The translations under genes were made by a program, and so were the position numbers. A model generated the notes under the pieces. The model saw only the letters and a program-made list of their open reading frames with translations. It did not search any database and was not told the origin of the DNA. Shown here one piece after another: positions 24,699 to 33,063 of a stretch of 64,000 bases of DNA. This DNA comes from an uncultured Bacteroidia bacterium (GTDB taxonomy: Bacteria > Bacteroidota > Bacteroidia > Bacteroidales > UBA932), in NCBI GenBank assembly GCA_902792815.1, contig CADBAY010000013.1:1-64000 (forward strand). The letters run 5' to 3'. Numbering within the stretch: position 1 is the stretch's first letter; each line of letters opens with the position of its first letter.

Positions 24699-27019
24699 TG
24701 GCAGACAAGAACCTTATATCTTTTTGGGCGTACATACAAAAGTATGTAATCACTATTCCGATTATTCAAAGAGACTATGCTCAAGGTCGCAAGGGGAAAG
24801 AGTATTTGAGGCAGAACTTTCTCACCTCAATTAAACGGGCACTAGATAACGCCAATCCTCCTTTAGTTCTAGATTTTGTGTATGGGGGGCTAAAGGATGA
24901 TGATAAAACAGTATTACCCCTGGATGGTCAGCAGAGGTTAACAACGCTCTGGCTTCTCCATTGGTTTATCGCCTATAACGCGGGGTTTTTAGCAAGTGTA
25001 TCCGAAACGCTTAAACGTTTTCATTACGAAACTCGGATTTCTTCAGATGAATTTATTAAGCATCTCTGTATGCTTGATTACATTGAGGACAGCGGGAAGA
25101 ATAGCCTAAAAAAGCACATCAAGAGCCAGCGGTGGTATAGAACGATTTGGGACTCAGATCCAACCATCAAGGCCATGTTGACAATGATTCAAGGAACTGA
25201 TGTTAAAGACCGTAACGGTTCTGATATCATTGATGGTTTTGTAGAGTTGTTTGAGGGATGTACGAAAAATGATTTTGAAAAATACTGGAAAGTCCTGACA
25301 GAAACGAATCCGATTGTATTCTATGAGTACGCTTTAGGAAAGGAAGATTTGCCTGAGACTGATTCCCTGTATGTTAAGATGAACGCAAGAGGGAAACCGT
25401 TGTCTGATTTTGAGAACTTTAAAGCAGATCTATTTAACTATCTAAAGACAAAGTCTAGTTGTTCTGAAGAAGAACTGAGTGCAATAGGCGCCTGGTTTGA
25501 TAATGCTGGTGCAGATTTATTCTGGAAACATTCGAATAAACAGATTAATGGCTTTGTTATCGATGAAGTTTTTTTTGCATTCCTTCAGAGATATCTCTTA
25601 AAGAAGCTTATAGATGAGACCTCATCTGATGGCATTGAAACAGTCGTTAAGCGCAATGCATTCAAACTGCTGTTTGACAGAAGTAATGACAAACAGCAAG
25701 ATACTTCATACAAGGACTTTAGCGCATATGAGGATTTGGGAAACAAAATCCTATCAAAAGAGACTTTCGCTGTCCTACAAAAAGTGAGTGCATCCCTAAA
25801 AGGGATTGAAGGCATTAATGCTCTTTCTAAAAGTAACTGGAGTTCGGCAGATCCGAACATCATTCCTCAGTATATTGACAAATCAAAACCCTCTGTGGTT
25901 TCCGGAATTACTATAAAGGGGAGACTTATATTTTCAAGTGTAATTGATTATCTGGAGAATAACCCGGGCCAGTTCAGTGCGTCCAGTTTTAATGATTGGA
26001 TGCGTTTCGTATGGAATATTATTGAAGGAACGGATACCTCTGGTTCGGAGAATTTAATTCAAGTATCGAGATTCCTTCATGGCTTTGCTGAGCACTCTGC
26101 AGCTATAATCACGCACCTGGCTGATCTGGATATTAAAAGAGATGAGAGAGATACCGAATTGAATCGTCAATTTGCTGAGGAAATCATCAAAGCAAAACGA
26201 ATAGAGTTTCTTCGAGAGACTAATGATGCAGAATCTGAGAAAGCTCTCTATTCTGCAGAGAGTTCGAATTTCTATAAAGGAAGCATTAGGTTTCTTTACA
26301 CCTCAGAAGATGGCGGTGTAAATTGGAATGACTTCAGTACAAAATTCAAAAACTCATTAATTGTATTCGATCCTAAGGGCGTTGCTCCTAACTTTAGTAA
26401 AGATTCGTTATTACTATGCTTCTTTATTTCTGTTCAAACGAAATGGATGCAGATTAAAGATCTGGTGTTTAGCAATAATGCCGATGAATGGAGAACAATC
26501 CTCAGGCGAGAGCGTTATAGAAGTAGTATTCACAATATACTAATGTCCCCGGACATTGTTAAGCCAGTTGATTCTAGCTATGTTCCCAGACTGGAGCATG
26601 CATATCTAGAGCAAGGGTACGAAGAGCTTAATCGTCAAGTTCAAAAAGATCTTTGCAATTATCAGCTCATGAATAATATTGTAGGGGCAATGGACAATAG
26701 CGGTAGGCTTCATTGGCGATATGACCACTATTGCGTTTACCCGCCCAATGCTAAAGCAGATTGGAAGAAGTATATCATTGCGACACCTAGAAATAGTATT
26801 ATGTCCCAGCTTATTAGCTCCAATACGATCTTGTTAGAAACGAATAGGAGTATTGGTGATAGCGGTTATCTTTGGGGATGGGATATCACCTTTGACTATA
26901 AAGGAAAGACATATTGCTGGGATGCATGGGGAAACCTGAAGTATTATAGTGAAAAACGTCCACAAGTCAAGATAAGCGCTGTTGACGTAGAGTCTTTCTT
27001 GAAGCTTCTGAATTCCTAA
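24698..27019 (+). CDS. Second DUF262 protein of the pair
   Basis: A 773-residue protein with DUF262 hallmarks: PIIQRDYAQGRKGKEYLR at about 19-36 and LPLDGQQRLTTLWLLHW at about 72-88. I see no HNH motif; the C-terminal 150 residues (HWRYDHYCVYPPNAKADW to YCWDAWGNLKYYS) look like a distinct, aromatic-rich domain. Together with the preceding gene it may make a two-subunit GmrSD-like system in which only one partner has the nuclease site. Its stop codon lies in the A-run that forms the T-tract of the convergent small RNA. Confidence 0.78.
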   Translation: MADKNLISFWAYIQKYVITIPIIQRDYAQGRKGKEYLRQNFLTSIKRALDNANPPLVLDFVYGGLKDDDKTVLPLDGQQRLTTLWLLHWFIAYNAGFLASVSETLKRFHYETRISSDEFIKHLCMLDYIEDSGKNSLKKHIKSQRWYRTIWDSDPTIKAMLTMIQGTDVKDRNGSDIIDGFVELFEGCTKNDFEKYWKVLTETNPIVFYEYALGKEDLPETDSLYVKMNARGKPLSDFENFKADLFNYLKTKSSCSEEELSAIGAWFDNAGADLFWKHSNKQINGFVIDEVFFAFLQRYLLKKLIDETSSDGIETVVKRNAFKLLFDRSNDKQQDTSYKDFSAYEDLGNKILSKETFAVLQKVSASLKGIEGINALSKSNWSSADPNIIPQYIDKSKPSVVSGITIKGRLIFSSVIDYLENNPGQFSASSFNDWMRFVWNIIEGTDTSGSENLIQVSRFLHGFAEHSAAIITHLADLDIKRDERDTELNRQFAEEIIKAKRIEFLRETNDAESEKALYSAESSNFYKGSIRFLYTSEDGGVNWNDFSTKFKNSLIVFDPKGVAPNFSKDSLLLCFFISVQTKWMQIKDLVFSNNADEWRTILRRERYRSSIHNILMSPDIVKPVDSSYVPRLEHAYLEQGYEELNRQVQKDLCNYQLMNNIVGAMDNSGRLHWRYDHYCVYPPNAKADWKKYIIATPRNSIMSQLISSNTILLETNRSIGDSGYLWGWDITFDYKGKTYCWDAWGNLKYYSEKRPQVKISAVDVESFLKLLNS

Positions 27020-27023
27020 AAAA

Positions 27024-27334
27024 GGCAGACCTCTGCAGCGGCCTGCCCGTGACAGATTGTGATCCCTGGCAATGGAATGCAATCTGTTAGGTCTGCGTCG
27101 ACCTTAGGGCAGGGTATAAAACAAAGGATGCCGGCCTCACTACTTTCCCTTTCCTTCGAGAGGCTCTGGCAAGCCCAATCACCGGTCCGGTTCCATAGAT
27201 CGGCCTGCATCCAGGGGATGCAGGCGTCTAACGCCGGCTGTAGGTGATTTGTTGAAATTGCCAGATTTCTCTCTAACAGCCCTATCGCAAAACGCTTGTG
27301 TATGTCTACACTGTATGTGTGTCTTTGCTTATTG
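27024..27334 (-). ncRNA. Structured small RNA with antisense loop
   Basis: This stretch has no convincing ORF but shows a complete RNA unit on the minus strand. A -7 box TAAATTTG lies at 27341-27348. A 10-bp perfect hairpin (27203-27225, loop of 3) is in the middle. At the 3' end, stem GCAGACCT/AGGTCTGC (27089-27096 with 27025-27032) encloses a hairpin ACAGATTG/CAATCTGT (27080-27087 with 27052-27059). A T6 tract follows directly, as in an intrinsic terminator. The 20-base hairpin loop contains an 18-base sequence exactly complementary to codons 10-16 of the gene at 27709. The transcript start is estimated from the -7 box. Regulation of that gene is inferred. Confidence 0.6.
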
Positions 27335-27434
27335 ACAAGGCAAATTTAGCAAATTTCTTTGATTCCAACAATCGGCATTCATAAATCGCTGAATATACGC
27401 TACTTGAAAGAATTATGACAAGAAAAACGCCAGG

Positions 27435-27468
27435 TGTCAAAAAGTGTCACCTATGGCCAATAACTTTG
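27435..27468 (+). promoter_or_regulatory. WYL-type operator and promoter of 27709 gene
   Basis: TGTCAAAAAGTGTCA at 27435-27449, within the near-palindrome GGTGTCA-N5-TGTCACC, is followed 16 bases on (from the second TGTCA) by the -7 box TAACTTTG at 27461-27468. This is the same geometry as at 4858. Transcription would begin near 27475, leaving a leader of about 235 bases before the ATG at 27709. The leader includes a hairpin AGAGCCGG/CCGGCTCT (about 27528-27559) and two short ORFs joined by ATGA near 27607-27635. Confidence 0.62.
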
Positions 27469-27708
27469 CATCTTGAAACGCAAATCTGTTAAAGCGTCTG
27501 TTTATCATTTGCAGATCAGAGTTGTGAGAGCCGGTCTGCAGTGATGTATCCCGGCTCTTTGGATTATGCGTTGGAAGCACATAGTAACACTAAGATAGAA
27601 ACCTTATGATAGCACACTACTCCTTCTCAGGATGACCAATACAAGCCGCTTGTATTATTCCAACCGTCGACGGGATTCATTAACAACTCTTTAACTTCTT
27701 TTTTCATC

Positions 27709-27993
27709 ATGAAAAAGACCAATAACAGATTTGCAAAGATCCCTGGCAATGGAATCACCATCCTTCGACACCTCAATGAGGTTATGACACAAATCCAGAC
27801 GCTGGCATCAACCGATTGCCGCGACAGTGCAGCTACACTGAAGAAGTGCGAAGACGAGCTCCTTGGAATCTCCATCGACATCGCCTCCGTCTGCTGCCCC
27901 GGAGAGAACTGGGAATTCGTGTCCGCGCTGCTCAATAGCGCCGGAATCGTAATCCCGAAAGAACTGGATGAAGCCATTCGTGAGGCCGACTAG
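27709..27993 (+). CDS. Hypothetical 94-aa protein, target of antisense RNA
   Basis: A 94-residue, probably helical protein (NRFAKIPGNGITILRHLNEV at the start; several Cys, including CCPG). I do not recognise the family. The DNA for codons 10-16 (GATCCCTGGCAATGGAAT, 27738-27755) is repeated exactly at 27061-27078 inside the small RNA locus. The promoter carries a WYL-type operator. The gene stands alone between the defence island and the fimbrial operon, with which it converges. The tight double regulation suggests a dose-sensitive product. Confidence 0.6.
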   Translation: MKKTNNRFAKIPGNGITILRHLNEVMTQIQTLASTDCRDSAATLKKCEDELLGISIDIASVCCPGENWEFVSALLNSAGIVIPKELDEAIREAD

Positions 27994-28064
27994 CCTGATG
28001 ATGACAGCCGCATCTAAAGGTTGACCAAACAACGCCCGGGCCCGGGTTTACAACTGAACTATCC

Positions 28065-28096
28065 GAAAAAAGCGGAGACCTTCACAGGTGTCCGCT
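28065..28096 (-). terminator. Intrinsic terminator of fimbrial operon
   Basis: On the minus strand the hairpin AGCGGACACCT-GTGA-AGGTCTCCGCT (11 pairs with one mismatch) is followed by T6. It lies about 70 bases beyond the stop of the last fimbrial gene. A CCCGGGCCCGGG palindrome at 28035-28046 lies just beyond it and may help end the convergent 27709 transcript. Confidence 0.8.
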
Positions 28097-28164
28097 TCGG
28101 GTAGTTTAATGTTTAACTTTTAAAACCTTATGAAAAAATCTTTAGAGGTTTAGGTTTTAGTCGT

Positions 28165-28884
28165 TTATATCGTAATCTCAAATGTTACAGGGCCTTCCCA
28201 TTCCATGATGGTGATGGTAAAGGTATGTGCAGGCAGGTCGGCCAGGATGCTCACATCGCCAAGGCTCTGCTTAGTCCAGTCGAACCCGGCTTTACGGATT
28301 AGTTCACCAACGGGGATGGCCTCTACATCCTTTCCGTTATAGGAGAGCACGGCGCTTAGAGAATCGTCTTTCTGGCGCGGTACACGGAACATATAGCCCC
28401 TTTCCGGAGCATCTTCCGGTATGCAGCTGAAACTGCCCTCTACGGGCGCAAGCGTGCGGGCATCGGCCCCGACATAATTGCCATAAATCTGGATGTCATA
28501 GCCGGTACGGCCGTCATCTTCATCCTTGAAGTCCAGATACACCGCGGCGAACTGTTTTTGCAGCTCGATTCCGGTAAGGGCGGTTTCACCGTTGGTGTTC
28601 AGGTGCTGAAGTTGTGCGAAGAGTTCTCCCATCTGTTCTCCTTCAGGAACGGTAAAAACGCCCTTGCTTGCCACCAGGTCGACGATTCCTCTTGGAACAG
28701 TATGGTCCTCCAGACCGCCGCGATGGTTGTCAAGAATCTTTTGATTACCGAACCAGGCGCTTAGGGAAGTGGATTCATTGGCTATAACCGTAATCCAGCA
28801 CGGGCAGTCGCTACGGTCTTCTTTGACTGAGCAGGAAACCAGGACCACCAGCCCCAGTATTCCCATAAAAAAACTCCTTCTCAT
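28165..28884 (-). CDS. FimB/Mfa2-family fimbrial anchor lipoprotein
   Basis: A 239-residue lipoprotein precursor: MRRSFFMGILGLVVLVSCS gives a signal peptide with lipobox Cys at about 18. The body is β-rich with the pattern of FimB/Mfa2 anchors (DCPCWITVIANES near the start, YGNYVGADARTLAPV in the middle, FTITIMEWEGPVTFEITI at the end). These cap the pilus base at the outer membrane. The ATG at 28884 overlaps the TGA of the upstream subunit gene and is preferred to an upstream in-frame ATG that lacks a signal peptide. It is the last gene of the operon. Confidence 0.78.
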   Translation of the reverse strand: MRRSFFMGILGLVVLVSCSVKEDRSDCPCWITVIANESTSLSAWFGNQKILDNHRGGLEDHTVPRGIVDLVASKGVFTVPEGEQMGELFAQLQHLNTNGETALTGIELQKQFAAVYLDFKDEDDGRTGYDIQIYGNYVGADARTLAPVEGSFSCIPEDAPERGYMFRVPRQKDDSLSAVLSYNGKDVEAIPVGELIRKAGFDWTKQSLGDVSILADLPAHTFTITIMEWEGPVTFEITI

Positions 28885-30239
28885 AGCACCAGATTGTCTA
28901 TTTCGGCTACGTTTCCGTGGACGCGCCATTGTTCTTCATTCGATGCCGCCTTGGTAACCTGTCCGCCTCTTATCCACGTGTTCGGATACTCGGACGGCTC
29001 CCCGGCAAGGGTGATGTTATTAATCTTATAACACATATTTGGGTTCAGGCCGGTAATCATCTTAGAATAGAAGTATAGCGTACCGTTGATCTTCACGGCC
29101 AGTACCAGGCGCAACTCGCTGTTCTGGGATTCGTCGCCATAGGTGGGTTCCGAGAACCAGGCATTGAACTTGGTCGGCAGAGTGTAAAAGGCTCGGTTCA
29201 CGCTGAACGGCCCCAACGAGCCATCGTATTCATCGCATAGTTTGCCGCTGTTCTGTGGCAAGTATGCATTGGTGTCCCAGCTCTGCTGCGAGAGCGCCAC
29301 GAGGGATGCCGGCGCGGTCAGGTTAATGGTGTGCTTAGGTTGCATCCAATTGTCATTGTACAGGTAGTTGTAGTCCTGCTTGAGCTTTCCTTTGCCGCCC
29401 CAGGTGCCTTGGTTGTAGGTCCCGTGCATGTCAGCGTAGGTCTTATCATAAGTGCTCCACTCGTCCTGATCCAGGAAATAGTTCGCCATGTAGTAGTGTG
29501 TCGTAGCGCCTCCGAATGCATAGCTGGACCAGCCCCTGGGGCCGAAGATGTCGCTGGGGTCGCCCGTGAAATTCTGAGGTTTGGCTTGGCAGATGCGGAC
29601 GATATCCCAGCCATTGGCAAATACTATATTCTGCAGATAGACGTTCCTGTACTGGTCGGGCGTGCCCCAGAACTGTGCAGTCACGGTCCCTATCTGGAAC
29701 TTGGACATATATCGCATCAGGCTCACGCTGACACTGGTCGTTGTACCGAAGGTAACTCTTGCTGTGGCGCCCATCAGTGGGTAATTCACCCGGCAGTTGC
29801 CGGCGCTCCAGGGGATGTATGTTTCCGGATAGCGGTTCATGTCCACCTTGTCCAGATAGCCCACATACTGGGCGCTGTCGGGATCCAGATTGGCCATTAT
29901 CAGGTAGGTGCGGACAACGCCGTTTCCGTCGGAATCCTGAAAACTGATTTCACTCAGGTCCAGAGGGTCTCCACCGTACTCGCCAATGACCTTATGACCG
30001 TAAATCCAGCCATTGCTGTCGTACATATAGATGTCAATCCGGTCTACAAGACCGTCTTCCACATCGGATGCGTATGCCTTGGTAGTTGGACTGTCGTAGC
30101 CCATCACCCCGAAGTCGATGTTCACGACTTCCTGGCCGGTGCTCTCCACCTCAAAGGTGGTCAGTAATGGTTCCGGCTCACATCCTGCCAGTGCAACCAG
30201 CACCGGCAGGATCAGGTATCTGATTGTTTCTCGTAACAT
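28881..30239 (-). CDS. Fimbrial minor subunit lipoprotein (Mfa-like)
   Basis: A 452-residue precursor with signal peptide and lipobox (LPVLVALAGC). Like its two neighbours it has a DVEDGLVDRIDIYMYDSNG strand early on, SLMRYMSKFQIGTVTA in the middle, and a LYNDNWMQPKHTINLTAPAS segment, so the three are paralogous fimbrillin-fold subunits. The C-terminus (VHGNVAEIDNLVL) could act as donor strand. It probably forms a tip or accessory pilin. Export as a lipoprotein and processing by an Arg-gingipain-like protease is the family rule; no such protease is seen in the window. Confidence 0.75.
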   Translation of the reverse strand: MLRETIRYLILPVLVALAGCEPEPLLTTFEVESTGQEVVNIDFGVMGYDSPTTKAYASDVEDGLVDRIDIYMYDSNGWIYGHKVIGEYGGDPLDLSEISFQDSDGNGVVRTYLIMANLDPDSAQYVGYLDKVDMNRYPETYIPWSAGNCRVNYPLMGATARVTFGTTTSVSVSLMRYMSKFQIGTVTAQFWGTPDQYRNVYLQNIVFANGWDIVRICQAKPQNFTGDPSDIFGPRGWSSYAFGGATTHYYMANYFLDQDEWSTYDKTYADMHGTYNQGTWGGKGKLKQDYNYLYNDNWMQPKHTINLTAPASLVALSQQSWDTNAYLPQNSGKLCDEYDGSLGPFSVNRAFYTLPTKFNAWFSEPTYGDESQNSELRLVLAVKINGTLYFYSKMITGLNPNMCYKINNITLAGEPSEYPNTWIRGGQVTKAASNEEQWRVHGNVAEIDNLVL

Positions 30240-30243
30240 AGGC

Positions 30244-31620
30244 CTAATAGATTTCAGTTCCGCCGTAGTCCTTGTACCCCATATCGATATTATCTACCTC
30301 CAGCTCGTTCCAGCCGTTGATTTCGATGGCACTGAGGGATGCGCCGTATTTCTTCAGATAGAAGTTGGAATACTCGCTGCCAATGCCCTTCAAGGTGATA
30401 TTGTGGACTTTGTAGATGGAATTTGGCTGCACGTACATTACCCGATATGGGTAGTAGTATGTCTCACCATTGATTTCAACCACGATAACCATCTTGATCG
30501 TGTCATCCTGTCCATTGAACTCCGTACACATGTAGGAGCCGTAGCTGTTGCGGCCGATGGGATAAATATAGAACACCTTGTTCGCATTGAACACATGCGC
30601 CTGGGAAGAGTTCGTGGAAGAGCATACGCGGCCTTCTTCCCCAGTGAAGAAGTGGCTGGTCGCCGTGGCCATATAGCCCGGTGCGTCCACGTTGATGACG
30701 CCCTTGGCGAGCTGATAATTATTGTTGTAGATATAGGGGAAATCGGCCGCTAGAGTGCCCGTAGCACCCCATCCGGACAGGTTGTAATTCTCCTGCAGGC
30801 TTACCCAGCCGTGGTGATTCTCGTTGGCCTGGTAATAGTGATAGCCGTCAGCATATTCCAGATTGCCAAATTCTGTATTGGAGTAGTAAGTCGATCTGCT
30901 ACCCCAGACAGGGCCGGGACTTTCCGCATAGTTCGAGCCGGGGAAGTACATCAGCGGCCGCAGGGCATTCGCCACATTGGTCCACACGATGCCCTTGACA
31001 ATGACATCGGAATTCATCAGTTCCGAACTGGAAAAGTCGGCGGTAATCTTCTCAATCTCGAAACGCGCCAGATATCTGTAGAGCACCAGCGTGAGCTCAC
31101 GGTTTCCGGTATCGCTGTAATTGTAGGAACTCTTTCCGAGAGAGCCGGTGACGGCCCCGCCCATAATGGGCTTATGCGCCCTGAAGTTGCCTGCTTCCAA
31201 GGGAATCAGGCCTCCGTAATAGGTGCAGATGCGCGTGCGGCTCAGCCCGGCCAGGTAGTTGGCCGTTGCTTCATCCAAATTGGCTAAGGCAAAGAAGTAC
31301 AGCGTAGTTCCGGAGACATCATAGTATTTGACATCGATGCTGGAAAGGTCCACGCCGGAAGCGTCGGTAAAGACATGATGGTTTACCAGCACGGTGTCCT
31401 TGTTGTCATAGACGTACACGTCCAGCCGGTCGATGGTGTCGTCCTCTTCGTTCGCGTCGATGGAATCCGCCTTGGTGCGGAGCGTATGCATCGGGGCCTT
31501 GGAGAAGCGGACGGTTATTTCATCCGTCTGGTCAGGTCCGGATTCGGGAGTCCAGTCCTTGTTGCAGGCCGTCAGCAATCCGACAGCCAGCACTGCTGCT
31601 ATATATAGTGTTCTTTTCAT
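30244..31620 (-). CDS. Fimbrial minor subunit lipoprotein (Mfa-like)
   Basis: A 458-residue precursor: signal peptide and lipobox LAVGLLTAC, then IDRLDVYVYDNKDTVLVNH, YRYLARFEIEKITADF and YIYNNNYQLAKGVINVDAPG. It is the clear paralogue of the genes on either side. The C-terminal part reads NGWNELEVDNIDMG, closely matching WDELEVNNIDVG of the next gene and suggesting a common donor-strand region. It starts 12 bases after the upstream gene's stop and ends 4 bases before the next start. Confidence 0.78.
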   Translation of the reverse strand: MKRTLYIAAVLAVGLLTACNKDWTPESGPDQTDEITVRFSKAPMHTLRTKADSIDANEEDDTIDRLDVYVYDNKDTVLVNHHVFTDASGVDLSSIDVKYYDVSGTTLYFFALANLDEATANYLAGLSRTRICTYYGGLIPLEAGNFRAHKPIMGGAVTGSLGKSSYNYSDTGNRELTLVLYRYLARFEIEKITADFSSSELMNSDVIVKGIVWTNVANALRPLMYFPGSNYAESPGPVWGSRSTYYSNTEFGNLEYADGYHYYQANENHHGWVSLQENYNLSGWGATGTLAADFPYIYNNNYQLAKGVINVDAPGYMATATSHFFTGEEGRVCSSTNSSQAHVFNANKVFYIYPIGRNSYGSYMCTEFNGQDDTIKMVIVVEINGETYYYPYRVMYVQPNSIYKVHNITLKGIGSEYSNFYLKKYGASLSAIEINGWNELEVDNIDMGYKDYGGTEIY

Positions 31621-31632
31621 ATTCAGTCGTTT

Positions 31633-32967
31633 TTAGCTTTGTTGACCACCTACGGGCTGACCGGTAACAGGATCAACACCCACGTCGATGTTGTTTACTT
31701 CCAGCTCATCCCAATCCTTAACGGAGATAGAGTAAGTGGCATAAAACTTCTGCTCGATGAAGTTGGAATAATCTGAACCATCACCCTTGATGGTGATTTT
31801 CTCAACCTGATAAACGGTATTGGGCTGCGGATAGGTGATGCACACAGGATAGAATTTGGAGACTCCGTTTATGACCAGCTCGATAACCAGCTTGGGATAC
31901 TGTACCTGGTCATTATAGGTGCTCACGGCACTATAGACGCTGAAGCAGCCGCGTCCCATGAAACCATACAGGCTCTTTCCAACGGTCAGCGATTGGGCAT
32001 TGGTTACTCCGGCCGTGGCCAGGTGTCCTTCTCCGTTCGCAATGTCGTAAGTGTGGCAGGTGGCGGTAAGGTACTTCCCGGTGGCGTCGATATTCAGGAC
32101 TCCCTTTGCGACTTTCCAGTTGTTGTTGACGGTTCTGGGATAATCTTGATTGAGGATACCCGGGCCTCCGGGATTCCAAGTGCCAGCCTGGGACCAGTTT
32201 TTCGGGGCATTGGTATAGAAACGGAAACCATCATCAATGCCGCCGAAAGCTCCGGTGGAGCTGCCGGTGTATTCGCCGTTTCCGAAGAAAAGATACCAGG
32301 TATAGAAATGCCCGATGGAGTTGGACTTGGTGGGGTTGAAGTGGTTGCCGATATTGGTAATGGCAATATTCTTCACGTATACCTCTTTCCCTTTCAAGTT
32401 CTCATCCTCCGGGTCATAGACAATGCTGCCAATATCGATTCGCCACATCAGGCGGCGGAGCTCAATTTCCACCGTGCTGTCGCCAGTGAAGTATGCGTCA
32501 CGGGCGCCAACCATCGGAATGCGGTCGAAATCAAAGTTATTTGCTGTCCAGACGATAGGACATGGCATATTGTAGTCATCATCAAAGTCATCCAGTGAAT
32601 GACCTTCCAGTAAGGCAGCAGTATCCGCGTCCAGATTCGCAAAAGCTATGATGCCCACGCGTTCACCTCTCTTCTCCTTAATCTTGAACTCGGTGGTTCC
32701 GCTCTCATCGGGGGCAATGGTGACATGCCTGTCATCATCGGTTGCCGTCTGATGGAAGATATACAAATCCAGACGCTGCACGCCGTCAGTCAGAGTCAAG
32801 TCGGAGGTATTATAAGCCTTCGTTTTGGGGCTGGACGTGCGAATCAGAACGGTAAGCGTATGCTCTTCGTCTCCTGGGTTCTCGGTTTGCTGCGGGCTTA
32901 TATCCTTGCTGCAGGAGACAGGCAGCATCAGGGCCAAGGGCAGCAGAAATGTCAGTATTCTTCGCAT
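31633..32967 (-). CDS. Fimbrial minor subunit lipoprotein (Mfa-like)
   Basis: A 444-residue precursor with lipobox LALMLPVSC, early strand VQRLDLYIFHQTATDDD, LRRLMWRIDIGSIVYD and NNNWKVAKGVLNIDATG, then C-terminal KDWDELEVNNIDVG. It is the first of three tandem paralogues behind the probable major subunit and follows an intercistronic terminator-like hairpin (32984-33022), which should lower its expression relative to the major subunit. Confidence 0.78.
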   Translation of the reverse strand: MRRILTFLLPLALMLPVSCSKDISPQQTENPGDEEHTLTVLIRTSSPKTKAYNTSDLTLTDGVQRLDLYIFHQTATDDDRHVTIAPDESGTTEFKIKEKRGERVGIIAFANLDADTAALLEGHSLDDFDDDYNMPCPIVWTANNFDFDRIPMVGARDAYFTGDSTVEIELRRLMWRIDIGSIVYDPEDENLKGKEVYVKNIAITNIGNHFNPTKSNSIGHFYTWYLFFGNGEYTGSSTGAFGGIDDGFRFYTNAPKNWSQAGTWNPGGPGILNQDYPRTVNNNWKVAKGVLNIDATGKYLTATCHTYDIANGEGHLATAGVTNAQSLTVGKSLYGFMGRGCFSVYSAVSTYNDQVQYPKLVIELVINGVSKFYPVCITYPQPNTVYQVEKITIKGDGSDYSNFIEQKFYATYSISVKDWDELEVNNIDVGVDPVTGQPVGGQQS

Positions 32968-32983
32968 AGTAAAAATGGATTTG

Positions 32984-33022
32984 AAAAAGGGGCCGGATTC
33001 TCACGGATGGTCCACCGGCCCC
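32984..33022 (-). terminator. Intercistronic partial terminator after major fimbrillin
   Basis: On the minus strand GGGGCCGG and CCGGCCCC (33015-33022 with 32989-32996) pair perfectly around an 18-base loop and are followed by T5. It lies between the major-fimbrillin stop (33064) and the next gene (start 32967). A leaky terminator here would give more major than minor subunit message. Confidence 0.65.
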
Positions 33023-33063
33023 ACCAACATTATGAAAAGTATCAAATCACGACCTCGCGTCGC

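Noticed and set aside
27024-27334. The structured RNA as RNase P RNA, tmRNA or IS110 bridge RNA
   Set aside because: The conserved RNase P and tmRNA cores are not seen, and no IS110-type recombinase is nearby.
29331-30167. Plus-strand ORF (278 codons) opposite a fimbrial subunit
   Set aside because: Antisense to a well-supported Mfa-like gene; no promoter and no recognisable domain.
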